A stretch of 64,000 nucleotides of DNA from Pedobacter sp. B4-66 (GCF_018492665.1 NZ_JAFVME010000018.1:1-64000); one strand, 5' to 3'. Shown: positions 26,665 to 35,506, counted from the stretch's first letter. The notes: generated by a model from the sequence alone, not told the origin. Numbers and translations are program-made.

Positions 26665-27915
26665 TTATAAAGAAAAAGCAGCTTTTACCTTATCTACAAA
26701 GTCTAATTTCTCCCAAGTGAATAATTCAACTGTAACAGTTTTTTCTTCACCACCTGGACTTTTGAATGTTTTGGTAACAGTTTCTGGCGTACGACCCATA
26801 TGGCCATAAGCAGCAGTTTCACTATAAATTGGATTTCTTAATTTTAAGCGTTGTTCAATAAAGTAAGGGCGCATGTCAAACAAATCTTCAACAATCTTAG
26901 CGATTTCGCCGTCTGTTTTATCTACTTTACTTGTTCCATAAGTGTTAATGTAAATTCCCATTGGCTTTGCAACGCCAATAGCATAACTAACCTGAACTAA
27001 AATTTCTTCAGCTACACCTGCTGCAACAAGATTTTTTGCAATATGACGTGTTGCATAGGCAGCACTTCTATCAACTTTACTTGGATCTTTTCCAGAGAAT
27101 GCACCACCACCATGTGCTCCTTTACCGCCATAAGTATCTACAATGATTTTGCGACCAGTTAAGCCAGTATCACCATGTGGACCACCGATTACAAATTTAC
27201 CGGTAGGATTGATGTGGTATTCAATTTTATCATTAAATAGATGAGCATATTGAGGGTATTTTGCTATAATCCTTGGGATAAGAATATCAACTAAATCTTT
27301 TTTGATTTTAGCTAACATTACTGTTTCCTCGTCAAAATCATCATGCTGGGTAGAAATCACAATGGCATCAATTCGAACGGGCTTATTATTGTCAGCATAT
27401 TCTAATGTTACCTGTGATTTAGCATCAGGGCGTAAATAAGTAATCTCATTGTTCTCACGTCTTAAAAGCGCTAACTCTTGTAAAAGAGTATGAGATAAAT
27501 CTAATGCCAAAGGCATATAGTTTTCAGTTTCATTAGTGGCGTAACCAAACATCATTCCTTGATCACCTGCACCTTGCTCTTCTTTGGAGCTTCTGTCGAC
27601 ACCTTGATTAATGTCCTGAGACTGTTCGTGGATTGCAGAAAGAATGCCGCATGAGTTGGCTTCAAACATGTACTCACTTTTTGTATAACCAATTTTTCTG
27701 ATTACATCACGCGCAATTTGTTGCACATCAAGGTAAGTCTGTGATTTTACCTCACCGGCTAAAATAACCTGACCTGTGGTAACTAATGTTTCACAAGCAA
27801 CCTTAGATTCCGGATCGAAAGCTAAAAAGTTATCAATGAGCGCGTCTGAGATTTGATCTGCTACTTTATCCGGATGGCCTTCAGAAACTGATTCGGATGT
27901 AAATAAATACGACAT
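26665..27915 (-). CDS. metK: S-adenosylmethionine synthetase
   Basis: Makes S-adenosylmethionine from methionine and ATP in the cytoplasm. Family signatures are present: the N-terminal SEGHPDKVADQISDA with the ATP-site His, GAGDQGMMFGYA, GGPHGDTGLTGRK and the glycine-rich GGGAFSGKDPSKVDRSAAY. The 416 aa length is normal. The start fits MSYLFTSESVSEGHPDK. About 90 nt upstream of the start its mRNA carries a SAM-II riboswitch, so the gene should be repressed by its product. Confidence 0.98.
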   Translation of the reverse strand: MSYLFTSESVSEGHPDKVADQISDALIDNFLAFDPESKVACETLVTTGQVILAGEVKSQTYLDVQQIARDVIRKIGYTKSEYMFEANSCGILSAIHEQSQDINQGVDRSSKEEQGAGDQGMMFGYATNETENYMPLALDLSHTLLQELALLRRENNEITYLRPDAKSQVTLEYADNNKPVRIDAIVISTQHDDFDEETVMLAKIKKDLVDILIPRIIAKYPQYAHLFNDKIEYHINPTGKFVIGGPHGDTGLTGRKIIVDTYGGKGAHGGGAFSGKDPSKVDRSAAYATRHIAKNLVAAGVAEEILVQVSYAIGVAKPMGIYINTYGTSKVDKTDGEIAKIVEDLFDMRPYFIEQRLKLRNPIYSETAAYGHMGRTPETVTKTFKSPGGEEKTVTVELFTWEKLDFVDKVKAAFSL

Positions 27916-28000
27916 TTTAAATAATTAAAATTTTTAATTTAAACAATTATAAAAATGGAATCAGATCCTGCATAACAGGCTGTAAAATGAAGTGTATGAT

Positions 28001-28072
28001 AAGGTTAGCACTTTTTTTTACGTGGTTGCAATCCCGCTATTTTTAGATAGCATCGCAAATCAGTCCACTTTG
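28001..28072 (-). promoter_or_regulatory. SAM-II riboswitch controlling metK
   Basis: Read on the minus strand, the leader has P1 arms GTGG and CCAC, CTGATTTG after the 5' arm, GATTGCAA before the 3' arm, then CGT and an A-run leading to GTGCTAA. These conserved blocks (UGAUUU, AUUGCAA, GCUAA) and their order match the SAM-II H-type pseudoknot as I remember it. An extra small hairpin (GCTATctaaaaATAGC) is inserted in loop 1. It sits between the metK promoter and start codon. SAM-I was considered and does not fit. Confidence 0.85.
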
Positions 28073-28078
28073 ATGCTG

Positions 28079-28110
28079 CAAAATTACTATATATATTTAA
28101 ATAGTCAAAA
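28079..28110 (-). promoter_or_regulatory. metK promoter
   Basis: On the minus strand, TTG (28106-28108) followed after 19 nt by TAATTTTG (28079-28086) matches the Bacteroidota TTTG / TAnnTTTG promoter. The predicted start of transcription falls at the beginning of the riboswitch. Confidence 0.8.
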
Positions 28111-28148
28111 AATATCAATTATTTTGTACTATCATTAATCAAAAGGTT

Positions 28149-29039
28149 TTGTCGAAATCAAACATTTTATTTATTATTAATCCCATATCGGGGGGGAAGG
28201 ATAAGCTAAAGATACCAGCATTGATAGATGCCCATCTCGATCGCTCTAAATTTAATCCAAATTTTAGCTTTACAGAATATGTTGGTCATGCCTCTGAAAT
28301 AGCCGAGGAAGCTGCAAATAAGAATTTTGACATCATTGTTGCCGTAGGTGGCGATGGCACAATTAATGAAATTGCCACGAAAGTAATACAGCAGGATAAA
28401 ATATTAGGAATTATTCCTTTTGGTTCTGGAAATGGCTTGGCCAGATTTCTAAAAATACCAATGAATACGGTCGCTGCAATTAAGGTGATCAATGATTGTA
28501 ATGTTGAAATTATCGATACAGCAAAGTTTAATGATAAGTGCTTTTTTAATATGGCAGGGATGGGCTTTGATGCACATATCAGCTCCGTATTCGCTGGGAA
28601 TAAATCCAGAGGGTTAACCGGATACTTAAAACTAGGGCTAACGGAAGTCTTGAACTATAAACCTCAAACGTACCGTATTAATGTAGATGGAACAGATTAT
28701 GTGCGTAAGGCATTTGTAATTAGTATTGCTAATTCGTCTCAATATGGAAACAATGCACATATAGCACCTAAAGCCTCAGTGGTTGATGGATTGCTTGATG
28801 TTTGTATAGTTAAAGAGTTTCCAATGTACAAATTGCCGGTATTGGCATATGAAATGTTAAGTGCGAGAACAGATCGTTCAAAGATAGTTGAGATTATCAA
28901 GGGCAAAAACATTAAGATTACCCGAAGCCAGGATGATGCAATACATATTGACGGCGAACCATTCTTTATGGGTAAAGAAATAAGCGTATCTATTGTGCCG
29001 TTATCATTAAATATTATTATTCCGAACTATGAAATCTAA
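28149..29039 (+). CDS. YegS/DgkB-like diacylglycerol or lipid kinase
   Basis: 296 aa cytoplasmic kinase of the DAGK catalytic family, phosphorylating diacylglycerol or a similar lipid. Signatures are FIINPISGG at the N-terminus, VAVGGDGTINE around residue 68 and PFGSGNGLARFL around 97, then a beta-sandwich C-terminal half with DGLLDVCIV and HIDGEPF. The start is a TTG at 28149; the family motif begins within 8 residues of it and no ATG is available nearby, so the TTG is well supported. The gene overlaps the next one by 11 bp. Confidence 0.9.
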   Translation: MSKSNILFIINPISGGKDKLKIPALIDAHLDRSKFNPNFSFTEYVGHASEIAEEAANKNFDIIVAVGGDGTINEIATKVIQQDKILGIIPFGSGNGLARFLKIPMNTVAAIKVINDCNVEIIDTAKFNDKCFFNMAGMGFDAHISSVFAGNKSRGLTGYLKLGLTEVLNYKPQTYRINVDGTDYVRKAFVISIANSSQYGNNAHIAPKASVVDGLLDVCIVKEFPMYKLPVLAYEMLSARTDRSKIVEIIKGKNIKITRSQDDAIHIDGEPFFMGKEISVSIVPLSLNIIIPNYEI

Positions 29040-29385
29040 AAAGAAAACATTGAGTGATCTTGGAGGAATTATGTATTCCACTGATCCATCTTTTGTTTAT
29101 GAAGAAGAAAGTGCCGATTCTCAAGAGTTGGTGGTGCCAAATAATCAGCAAGACTTAAGAGTAATGATGGATCGGAAAAACAGAGGAGGGAAAGCTGTTA
29201 CTTTAATCACTGGATTTGTAGGTAGTATTGATGAATTGGACAAGTTGGCCAAAATGTTAAAGACAAAATGTGGGGTAGGAGGGGCCTCAAAAGATGGTGA
29301 GATCATAATTCAGGGAGATTTTAGGGATAAAGTGCTTATCCTTTTGCAGAAAGAAGGCTATAAAGTAAAAAAATCAGGGGGATAA
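29029..29385 (+). CDS. SUI1/eIF1-family translation factor (YciH-like)
   Basis: 118 aa. The C-terminal 75 residues match the eIF1/SUI1 fold: RKNRGGKAVTLITGF, then LAKMLKTKCGVGGASKDGEIIIQGD, then V..LL.KEGYKVKKSGG. In bacteria this family (YciH) is thought to influence start-site fidelity, with an uncertain physiological role. The first 45 residues are low-homology and acidic. The gene starts inside the lipid kinase gene and is translationally coupled. Confidence 0.9.
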   Translation: MKSKKKTLSDLGGIMYSTDPSFVYEEESADSQELVVPNNQQDLRVMMDRKNRGGKAVTLITGFVGSIDELDKLAKMLKTKCGVGGASKDGEIIIQGDFRDKVLILLQKEGYKVKKSGG

Positions 29386-29460
29386 TTTTATGTTTAATTG
29401 TCTGATTAATAAGGTGTTTGGTGTAAGTGTATATGCGACAATAAGTTAAATTTTTCTTAA

Positions 29461-29484
29461 AAAAAGGTGCTTTTTACCTTTTTA
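29461..29484 (+). terminator. Weak A/T-rich terminator before pckA
   Basis: Arms aaaaaggt and accttttt form an 8 bp stem around a 7 nt loop, and the distal arm itself provides the T-run. It lies directly before the pckA -7 element. Confidence 0.5.
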
Positions 29485-29490
29485 TCTGCA

Positions 29491-29498
29491 TAACTTTG
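29491..29498 (+). promoter_or_regulatory. pckA promoter -7 element
   Basis: TAACTTTG is an exact TAnnTTTG match 21 nt before the pckA ATG. I see no good -33 TTG at the usual distance. Confidence 0.5.
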
Positions 29499-29519
29499 CC
29501 TGACTAACTTATTATTCTT

Positions 29520-31124
29520 ATGAGCAAAGCTTTTATGCTTAGGCCTGATTTGAGCTATCTGAATCTCGATTCGGATTTGGCGTTATATCAGCTTAATGTA
29601 GCACAATTGGTTGAAGAGTCCCTCAAAAATGGGGAGGGGACCCTTACAGATACCGGCGCACTGGCAGTAGATACGGGGAAATTTACTGGTCGTTCTCCAA
29701 AAGATAGATTTATAGTTTGCGATGAAATAACACGTGATTCAGTGTGGTGGGGGGATATAAATTTCAAATTTGAACCCGAGAAATTCGATGCCTTATATAA
29801 AAAAGTAACGGCACACCTTAGTAAAAACAAGTATTATGTAAGGGATTCATACGCTTGTGCTGATGAATCCTATAAAACTACGATTAGGGTGGTAACCGAA
29901 ACTGCTTATCAAAATCTATTTTCGAACAATCTATTCTTAAGACCTGATGAAGCCGACTTTGTTGAAAAACCAGAGTGGACGATTATTGCAAGTCCATCCT
30001 TTTTGGCAGACCCGGATTTAGACGGAACCAGGCAACCAAATTTTTCTATCCTCAATTTTTCAAGAAAAATAATACTTATTGGTGGATCGGGATATACAGG
30101 CGAAATTAAAAAGGGGATTTTCTCTGTATTGAATTTCATTCTTCCGGAACAAAAGCGAACATTATCAATGCACTGTTCGGCAAATGTTGGGAAAAATGAT
30201 GATTCAGCAATATTTTTTGGCCTTTCGGGAACAGGAAAAACTACACTGTCAGCAGATCCTGAGCGCAGATTGATAGGCGATGATGAGCATGGATGGGGAA
30301 ATGAATCCGTTTTTAATTTTGAAGGTGGTTGTTATGCAAAATGTGTTGATTTAACAGTTGAGAAGGAGCCTCAGATCTTTAAAGCTATAAAATTTGGCGC
30401 ATTGCTGGAGAATATCAATTACGCTGAAGGAACAAGAACGGTTGATTTTTCTAATATTGATAAAACAGAAAATACCAGAGTAGCCTATCCAATAGAGTAT
30501 ATAGATAATGCTATAGTTCCATCAATAGCTCCAGAACCTAAAAATATTTTCTTTTTAACAGCTGATGCTTTTGGTGTTTTGCCCCCAGTTTCAAAATTGA
30601 ATACCGGACAGGCAATGTTTCATTTTATTTCAGGATATACTGCAAAGGTTGCAGGCACAGAGGCAGGTGTTACAGAACCTCAGGTAACTTTCTCCGCTTG
30701 TTTTGGTAAAGCTTTTTTACCGCTTCATCCTACTCGATATGCAGAATTGCTTGGAGAAAAAATGAAAAAGAGCAACATTAACGTATGGTTAATTAATACT
30801 GGTTGGAGTGGGGGAGCTTACGGAGAAGGTAAACGTATGAAATTGACATATACCAGAGCGATGATCACTGCTGCTTTAAATGGGGATCTGGAAAATGTTG
30901 AATTTGCAACAGATGCTGTTTTTGGACTACAGATTCCTATGAGCTGTCCGAATGTTCCATCAGAAATTTTAAATCCAAGAAATACCTGGGCTGATAAGAA
31001 AAAATACGATCATAAAGCAAATGAACTCTCTCTGGAGTTTATAAATAATTTTAAACAATTTGAGGCCTTCGCAAGTGAAGAAATGATGAGTTCACTCCCT
31101 AAAATAACCGAAAACATAGTTTAA
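29520..31124 (+). CDS. pckA: Phosphoenolpyruvate carboxykinase (ATP)
   Basis: Converts oxaloacetate and ATP to phosphoenolpyruvate, the entry to gluconeogenesis, and can run in reverse for CO2 fixation. 534 aa, normal length. Visible marks: GKFTGRSPKDRF near the N-terminus, the kinase-1a P-loop GLSGTGKTTLS from residue 234 (Lys240), LIGDDEHGW just after it, and NTGWSGGAYGEGKRM, where the GxYGxGxR element binds substrate. It has its own promoter element and a strong terminator, so it is monocistronic. Confidence 0.98.
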   Translation: MSKAFMLRPDLSYLNLDSDLALYQLNVAQLVEESLKNGEGTLTDTGALAVDTGKFTGRSPKDRFIVCDEITRDSVWWGDINFKFEPEKFDALYKKVTAHLSKNKYYVRDSYACADESYKTTIRVVTETAYQNLFSNNLFLRPDEADFVEKPEWTIIASPSFLADPDLDGTRQPNFSILNFSRKIILIGGSGYTGEIKKGIFSVLNFILPEQKRTLSMHCSANVGKNDDSAIFFGLSGTGKTTLSADPERRLIGDDEHGWGNESVFNFEGGCYAKCVDLTVEKEPQIFKAIKFGALLENINYAEGTRTVDFSNIDKTENTRVAYPIEYIDNAIVPSIAPEPKNIFFLTADAFGVLPPVSKLNTGQAMFHFISGYTAKVAGTEAGVTEPQVTFSACFGKAFLPLHPTRYAELLGEKMKKSNINVWLINTGWSGGAYGEGKRMKLTYTRAMITAALNGDLENVEFATDAVFGLQIPMSCPNVPSEILNPRNTWADKKKYDHKANELSLEFINNFKQFEAFASEEMMSSLPKITENIV

Positions 31125-31179
31125 AGCTTTTTTTTTACCTAAAAATTTGCATTTCAGTTTTTTTTTAGTTTTAATTGCG

Positions 31180-31214
31180 AAAGATTGTCTCCGCAACGAG
31201 ACAATCTTTTTTAA
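31180..31214 (+). terminator. pckA terminator
   Basis: A perfect 12 bp stem (aaagattgtctc with gagacaatcttt, 31180-31191 and 31198-31209) around a 6 nt loop, followed by T. Confidence 0.9.
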
Positions 31215-31300
31215 TTATACAGTAATACGTTAGGTAAAACAGAAGTGCAAACGGGTAAAATTGACGGGCAAAACGAATTAGCAAGCTAACAATTATTTAA

Positions 31301-31330
31301 TTTGGAATTTAAATCAAAGTTCTAAATTTG
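31301..31330 (+). promoter_or_regulatory. exbB promoter
   Basis: TTTG (31301-31304), an 18 nt spacer and TAAATTTG (31323-31330) give a full match to the Bacteroidota promoter. Transcription should start near 31337 and leave a leader of about 90 nt. The rest of the 305 bp gap before exbB holds only the pckA terminator. Confidence 0.8.
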
Positions 31331-31429
31331 TTACGGCAACAATTGTTTGTAATGTTCGTTGTGTGTATTACGGAATATTTAATCTAATTTTAAAAAACAA
31401 AGTACTAAAAACTAAAAAACTAAAAAAAA

Positions 31430-32272
31430 ATGGCAAACGCACCAAAACCAACAACAGTAAAAAAAGAAAGCTCTTCTACAGCTTCAAATTTATTCGCAAC
31501 TCTTACTATTCCAATTTGTATCATTATCGGAATATGTGTTTACAAATTTATTTTTGGAGATAGAGGGAATTTCATCGATGGCGCTGATCCAGATCTTCAT
31601 GAGACGCTTCCAAAAGTAGGTAACTACATGGGTATGGCTTACAAAGGTGGGGTTATCGTTCCAATTCTATTAGGTATGTTCCTTATGGTAATTGTATTCT
31701 CTATCGAGCGTCTTATTGTAATTGGTAAAGCAACTGGAAAATCTAGCTTGGATTCATTCGTGAAAAAAATCCAAGGATTTTTAAACTCAAACAACATCGA
31801 AGCAGCCCTAACTGAGTGTGATAAACAACAAGGTTCTGTTGCCAACGTAATCAAATCAGGATTGAAAAAATATCGTGAGATGGAAACTGAAGCAAACATG
31901 GATACAGATCAAAAATGTTTAGCTATCCAAAAAGATATTGAAGAAGCTACTACTTTGGAAATGCCAATGTTAGAGCAAAACTTAACTGTAATCGCTACTT
32001 TGGTATCAGTAGGTACATTAACAGGTCTATTAGGTACAGTAACAGGTATGATCAAGGCCTTCGGTGGTTTGGCTAACTCTGGTGCTCCGGATCAGGCTGC
32101 ATTAGCAACTGGTATTTCTGAAGCCCTAATTAACACAGCTACTGGTATCGGTACTTCTACTTTCGCTATTATCATGTACAACATCCTTACTTCTAAAATT
32201 GACAAATTAACTTATGCAATTGATGAAGCAGGTTTCAGTATCATTCAAACTTACGCCAGTACACATAAATAA
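31430..32272 (+). CDS. exbB: ExbB/TolQ/MotA-family proton channel
   Basis: 280 aa inner-membrane protein that with ExbD turns the proton gradient into work on TonB. Membrane spans lie near residues 20-42, 72-95 and a pair at about 185-250. The diagnostic channel segment TVIATLVSVGTLTGLLGTVTGMIKAF and ISEALINTATGIGTSTFAIIMYN are clear. The long leader and strong promoter place it first in the TonB cluster. An alternative start in another frame at 31363 is only a shadow. Confidence 0.96.
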   Translation: MANAPKPTTVKKESSSTASNLFATLTIPICIIIGICVYKFIFGDRGNFIDGADPDLHETLPKVGNYMGMAYKGGVIVPILLGMFLMVIVFSIERLIVIGKATGKSSLDSFVKKIQGFLNSNNIEAALTECDKQQGSVANVIKSGLKKYREMETEANMDTDQKCLAIQKDIEEATTLEMPMLEQNLTVIATLVSVGTLTGLLGTVTGMIKAFGGLANSGAPDQAALATGISEALINTATGIGTSTFAIIMYNILTSKIDKLTYAIDEAGFSIIQTYASTHK

Positions 32273-32293
32273 AAAATAATGAATTTTTTTTTA

Positions 32294-32313
32294 CCGGCTT
32301 TATGGAAAACCGG
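32294..32313 (+). other. Small hairpin between exbB and exbD
   Basis: CCGGCTTT and AAAACCGG pair (one C-A mismatch) around the loop ATGG, without a T-run after it. It may stabilise the exbB part of the mRNA or do nothing. Confidence 0.3.
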
Positions 32314-32358
32314 AAGAATTAACATCATTAGTAAAAAGTAAGTTTATTTATAAATATT

Positions 32359-32976
32359 ATGGCAAGAGCAAAGGTTCAAAGAAAGAGTACTTCGATAGAT
32401 ATGACCGCTATGTGCGACGTGTCTTTCCTGCTACTTACTTTCTTTATATTAACAGCAACAGCACGCCAGCCGGATCCATTGGAAGTTAAAATTCCAAGTT
32501 CTACCTATAAGATTAAAGTTCCTGATTTGGATATGGGAATTTTATCTATCGGTCAGGGTAAGGTTTTCTACGAGATTGTAGGAAAGGACGTGAAAATGGC
32601 AACACTTGATAAAATAGGAGAGCAGTATAAGATTCAGTTTACTCCTGAAGAAAGAGAACGTTTTGGTGTTCTTGGATCATTTGGTGTTCCTGTAGGTAGC
32701 TTGAAAAAGTTTATCATGATGAACGGAGATGAAAGGGAAAAGTTTGCTAAGGCTAACATGGGCATTCCTGCTGATTCTACTAACAATGAATTGAAAGAAT
32801 GGTTATTGCAATCTCGTAAAGCGGTTGCTGAATTACACCAGACTGCAATGAGGGTGAGTATTAAAGGTGATGCAGAAGAAGAATATCCTGTAGTTAAGAA
32901 AATTATTGATATCCTTCAGGATCAAAAAATTAACAAATTTAGTTTAATTACATCGGCCGAGGGCGATGCTAAATAA
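32359..32976 (+). CDS. exbD: ExbD/TolR-family protein, first of pair
   Basis: 205 aa. The N-terminal motif STSIDMTAMCDVSFLLLTFFIL carries the conserved membrane Asp after TAMC. The periplasmic part is longer than usual and contains a region (residues about 90-160) absent from the neighbouring ExbD. Bacteroidota TonB clusters typically encode two different ExbD proteins, which are thought to work together. The gene is 86 bp after exbB and 9 bp before the next exbD. Confidence 0.93.
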   Translation: MARAKVQRKSTSIDMTAMCDVSFLLLTFFILTATARQPDPLEVKIPSSTYKIKVPDLDMGILSIGQGKVFYEIVGKDVKMATLDKIGEQYKIQFTPEERERFGVLGSFGVPVGSLKKFIMMNGDEREKFAKANMGIPADSTNNELKEWLLQSRKAVAELHQTAMRVSIKGDAEEEYPVVKKIIDILQDQKINKFSLITSAEGDAK

Positions 32977-32985
32977 AATCATACT

Positions 32986-33516
32986 ATGGCAGAATTAGAT
33001 ACCTCCAGCGGGGGCGGGAAAAAAGGCAAAGTAAGAAGTAAGAAAGCAAACACCAAGGTAGATTTAACGGCGATGGTGGATCTTGCATTCTTGTTGATCA
33101 CTTTCTTTATGTTAACCACCTCGTTGTCAAAGCCGATAGCAATGGATATTGCAAAACCGGATAAAGAGGATAATGACGTAAAAAATGAGCTTCGTGCATC
33201 TCAGACTATGACAATACTATTGGGTAAAAACAATAAGGTTGCATGGTATATGGGAGAAGCTGGAAAGTCTGCACCGAATATTGAAGGTTTTACTGAAATC
33301 AGAAAATCAATATTAAAGAATAAAGAAGAGGTACTTAAAGGTACCGGCCGACAAATAGTAATAGTGGTTAAACCAACAGAGGGCGCTACCTATAAAAATT
33401 TTGTTGATATAATGGACGAGTTAAATATCGCGAAGATTAAAACTGCTCCCGCTATTGATGATGTGAACATTCTTGATAGTGAGAAAGATGCGATGAAAAA
33501 AGCTGGAATATTATAA
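32986..33516 (+). CDS. exbD: ExbD/TolR-family protein, second of pair
   Basis: 176 aa. A Lys/Arg-rich cytoplasmic start is followed by VDLTAMVDLAFLLITFFML with the proton-carrying Asp and a periplasmic domain. It is closely similar to the orphan ExbD encoded at 26067 in the core, LLGKNN and TYKNFVD segments. It is part of the exbB-exbD-exbD-tonB operon. Confidence 0.95.
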   Translation: MAELDTSSGGGKKGKVRSKKANTKVDLTAMVDLAFLLITFFMLTTSLSKPIAMDIAKPDKEDNDVKNELRASQTMTILLGKNNKVAWYMGEAGKSAPNIEGFTEIRKSILKNKEEVLKGTGRQIVIVVKPTEGATYKNFVDIMDELNIAKIKTAPAIDDVNILDSEKDAMKKAGIL

Positions 33517-33544
33517 ATAATTATAAACATAAAAATATTAGGCT

Positions 33545-34366
33545 ATGTTTGGTTCTAAAATAGATTTATTAAAAAGGGATTGGCTTGATGTTGTATTTGC
33601 CAATAAGAACAAAGCCTACGGAGCTTATGAGCTTCGTCAGAAGAGTTCTTCTAATACAACAAAATCACTGCTGATAGCTTCAACAGCATTCGTGTTGTTG
33701 TTCTTATCCCCTAAGATCATGGAGTTATTCAAAGGAAAGGCTCCAGAAGAAGAAGTGGTTAAACAAACGGAAGTAGTGGTACAACCTCCACCTCCTGTAA
33801 ACCCGGAAACACCTCCACCGCCACCGGTTGAGCCACCGCCGCCAAAACAGGATCAGGTTAAATTCCCTCCTCCAGTTGTAAAACCAGATGAATTGGTTCG
33901 TGATGAAGAACCAGTTGAGATTGAAGACTTGAAAAAGGCTGATCCAGGTCAGAAAACTATTGCAGGTGATCCAGATGCTGATATTGTTATCGCAACTGCT
34001 GCCGGTGATGGTCCTAAACAAGCTGCGGTTGTAGAGGATACCAAAGTTTATGACTTTGTTAGTCTTGAGACTCAGCCAACTTTCCCTGGTGGTATGGAGA
34101 AATTTTATGCTTATTTGAAAAAAGCAGTAAGATATCCTCCTATGGCTCAGGAAAACAACATTCAAGGTAAAGTGTTTTTATCATTTGTTGTTGAAAAGGA
34201 TGGTAGCTTAACCGATATTAAAGTTGATAGAAAACTTGGTGGTGGTACTGATGAGGAAGCTGTTAGAGTACTAAAAGCAAGTCCAAGATGGATCCCAGGA
34301 GTTCAAAACGGTAAAAAAGTTCGTGTGAAATATAACATTCCTATTAGTTTTACCTTATCACAATAA
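33545..34366 (+). CDS. tonB: Energy transducer TonB
   Basis: 273 aa. One membrane span (about residues 41-60) is followed by a periplasmic Pro-rich stretch with Val/Glu/Pro and PPPP repeats (about 79-120) and a C-terminal TonB domain from about residue 180 (PGGMEKFYAYLKKAVRYPPMAQENNIQGKV...), ending PISFTLSQ. The N-terminal 40 residues (DWLDVVFANKNKAYGAYELR) are a conserved cytoplasmic extension seen in Bacteroidota TonB. It powers TonB-dependent transporters such as the two SusC proteins of this window. Confidence 0.95.
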   Translation: MFGSKIDLLKRDWLDVVFANKNKAYGAYELRQKSSSNTTKSLLIASTAFVLLFLSPKIMELFKGKAPEEEVVKQTEVVVQPPPPVNPETPPPPPVEPPPPKQDQVKFPPPVVKPDELVRDEEPVEIEDLKKADPGQKTIAGDPDADIVIATAAGDGPKQAAVVEDTKVYDFVSLETQPTFPGGMEKFYAYLKKAVRYPPMAQENNIQGKVFLSFVVEKDGSLTDIKVDRKLGGGTDEEAVRVLKASPRWIPGVQNGKKVRVKYNIPISFTLSQ

Positions 34367-34371
34367 GATCA

Positions 34372-34596
34372 ATGTTTAATTTAAAAACATTTATGCAGAA
34401 ATCGCCTCAACAGCGATTTCTGTTTATTTTAGGGCTAGTTATGTTTGCCTTTTACTTGGTTTTAGGAGTGACTTTAATTGTCTGGAAGGATATGCCGATA
34501 ACAATAGAACGTACTTATAGAATCCTTCTTGGAGTTTTGTTAATCGTTTATGCCGTAATAAGATTTACTCGTGTAATTAATCAAAAGGATAATTAA
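34372..34596 (+). CDS. Small two-span membrane protein in the tonB cluster
   Basis: 74 aa with two hydrophobic segments (about residues 17-37 and 50-64) separated by a short loop with charged residues. I do not recognise a family. It starts 5 bp after tonB and ends 4 bp before the PstS-like gene, so it is a genuine operon member and may help the TonB motor or the next lipoprotein. Confidence 0.75.
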   Translation: MFNLKTFMQKSPQQRFLFILGLVMFAFYLVLGVTLIVWKDMPITIERTYRILLGVLLIVYAVIRFTRVINQKDN

Positions 34597-34600
34597 AGTA

Positions 34601-35506
34601 ATGAAGAATCTAGGTTTTGTATTCATTTTTTTTGTGCTATTTTCTTGTAAGAATAAAAAGCAACCCGATGTTGTAGAACAAACTCGTACATCAGGCACTG
34701 TAAAGATTCTTGTAGATGAGTCTTTTTCTTCAATTATCGCTGATCAGATAGAAGTATTTAAGTCTGATTATAAAAATGCGGAGTTTACAACTATTGCAGG
34801 TAACGAAAATAAAATAATGCCAGCCTTTTTAAATGATAGCATTAGAGTTATCGTATCGTCTAGAATGTTAACACCAGAAGAGGATAGGATATACAGAAGC
34901 CGAAGCATTGTCCCAAAGAGTTCAAGGTTTGCCATAGATGGCATTTCCTTACTTACTCAGAAGAATGATGTGGATTCAAATATTACGGTTGACGAAGTGA
35001 TTAAAATATTAAATGGAACTTCTACAAGTGGAAAACAACTGGTTTTTGATAATGCTTATTCAAGTACACTTAGGTATTTTAAGGAATTGGCTCAGATAAC
35101 CGAGCTGCCAAAAAAGGGAGTTTATACTTTACAGAGTAATAATGACGTTATAAAGTACGTTTCTGAAAATAAGAATTTTATAGGAGTAGTTGGCGTAAAC
35201 TGGTTATTATCTAATAATTCCAATATGACTTCTTATATTGCAAAGGTGAAAATGATGGGGGTGAAGAACATTAAAGGGAAGAAGGGCGATAATGCATTCT
35301 ATCGTCCAGATCAAAAGAATTTAATTAGTGGCATTTATCCGTTTTTAAGGAATGTTTACATCATTAATTGTGAAGGACGTGATGGTTTAGGCACGGGTTT
35401 TGCAAATTGGTTAATGAGTCCTCGCGGACAATTAATCGTATTGAGGTCTGGATTGGGACCTCATAAAATGATGTCCAGGGATTTTAACTTGAAGAATACA
35501 AACTAA
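34601..35506 (+). CDS. PstS-like phosphate-binding-type lipoprotein
   Basis: 301 aa lipoprotein (LFSC, Cys16). It resembles PstS-type substrate-binding proteins: SGTVKILVDESFSSIIADQIEVF at the start, RFAIDGISLLT (the PstS A.DGI strand), and FANWLMSPRGQLIVLRSGLGP near the end. No pst permease genes are adjacent; it is instead fixed in the tonB operon. A role in TonB function, ligand sensing or phosphate scavenging cannot be chosen from sequence. Confidence 0.8.
   Translation: MKNLGFVFIFFVLFSCKNKKQPDVVEQTRTSGTVKILVDESFSSIIADQIEVFKSDYKNAEFTTIAGNENKIMPAFLNDSIRVIVSSRMLTPEEDRIYRSRSIVPKSSRFAIDGISLLTQKNDVDSNITVDEVIKILNGTSTSGKQLVFDNAYSSTLRYFKELAQITELPKKGVYTLQSNNDVIKYVSENKNFIGVVGVNWLLSNNSNMTSYIAKVKMMGVKNIKGKKGDNAFYRPDQKNLISGIYPFLRNVYIINCEGRDGLGTGFANWLMSPRGQLIVLRSGLGPHKMMSRDFNLKNTN

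Noticed and set aside
28001..28072. SAM-I riboswitch upstream of metK
   Set aside because: The SAM-I core (GAGGGA..GAAACC..GCAACC in a four-way junction) is not present; the blocks fit SAM-II.
33725..34165. 146-residue reverse frame opposite tonB
   Set aside because: Its Trp/Arg-rich composition is the antisense of TonB Pro-rich codons, and it has no start context or homology.
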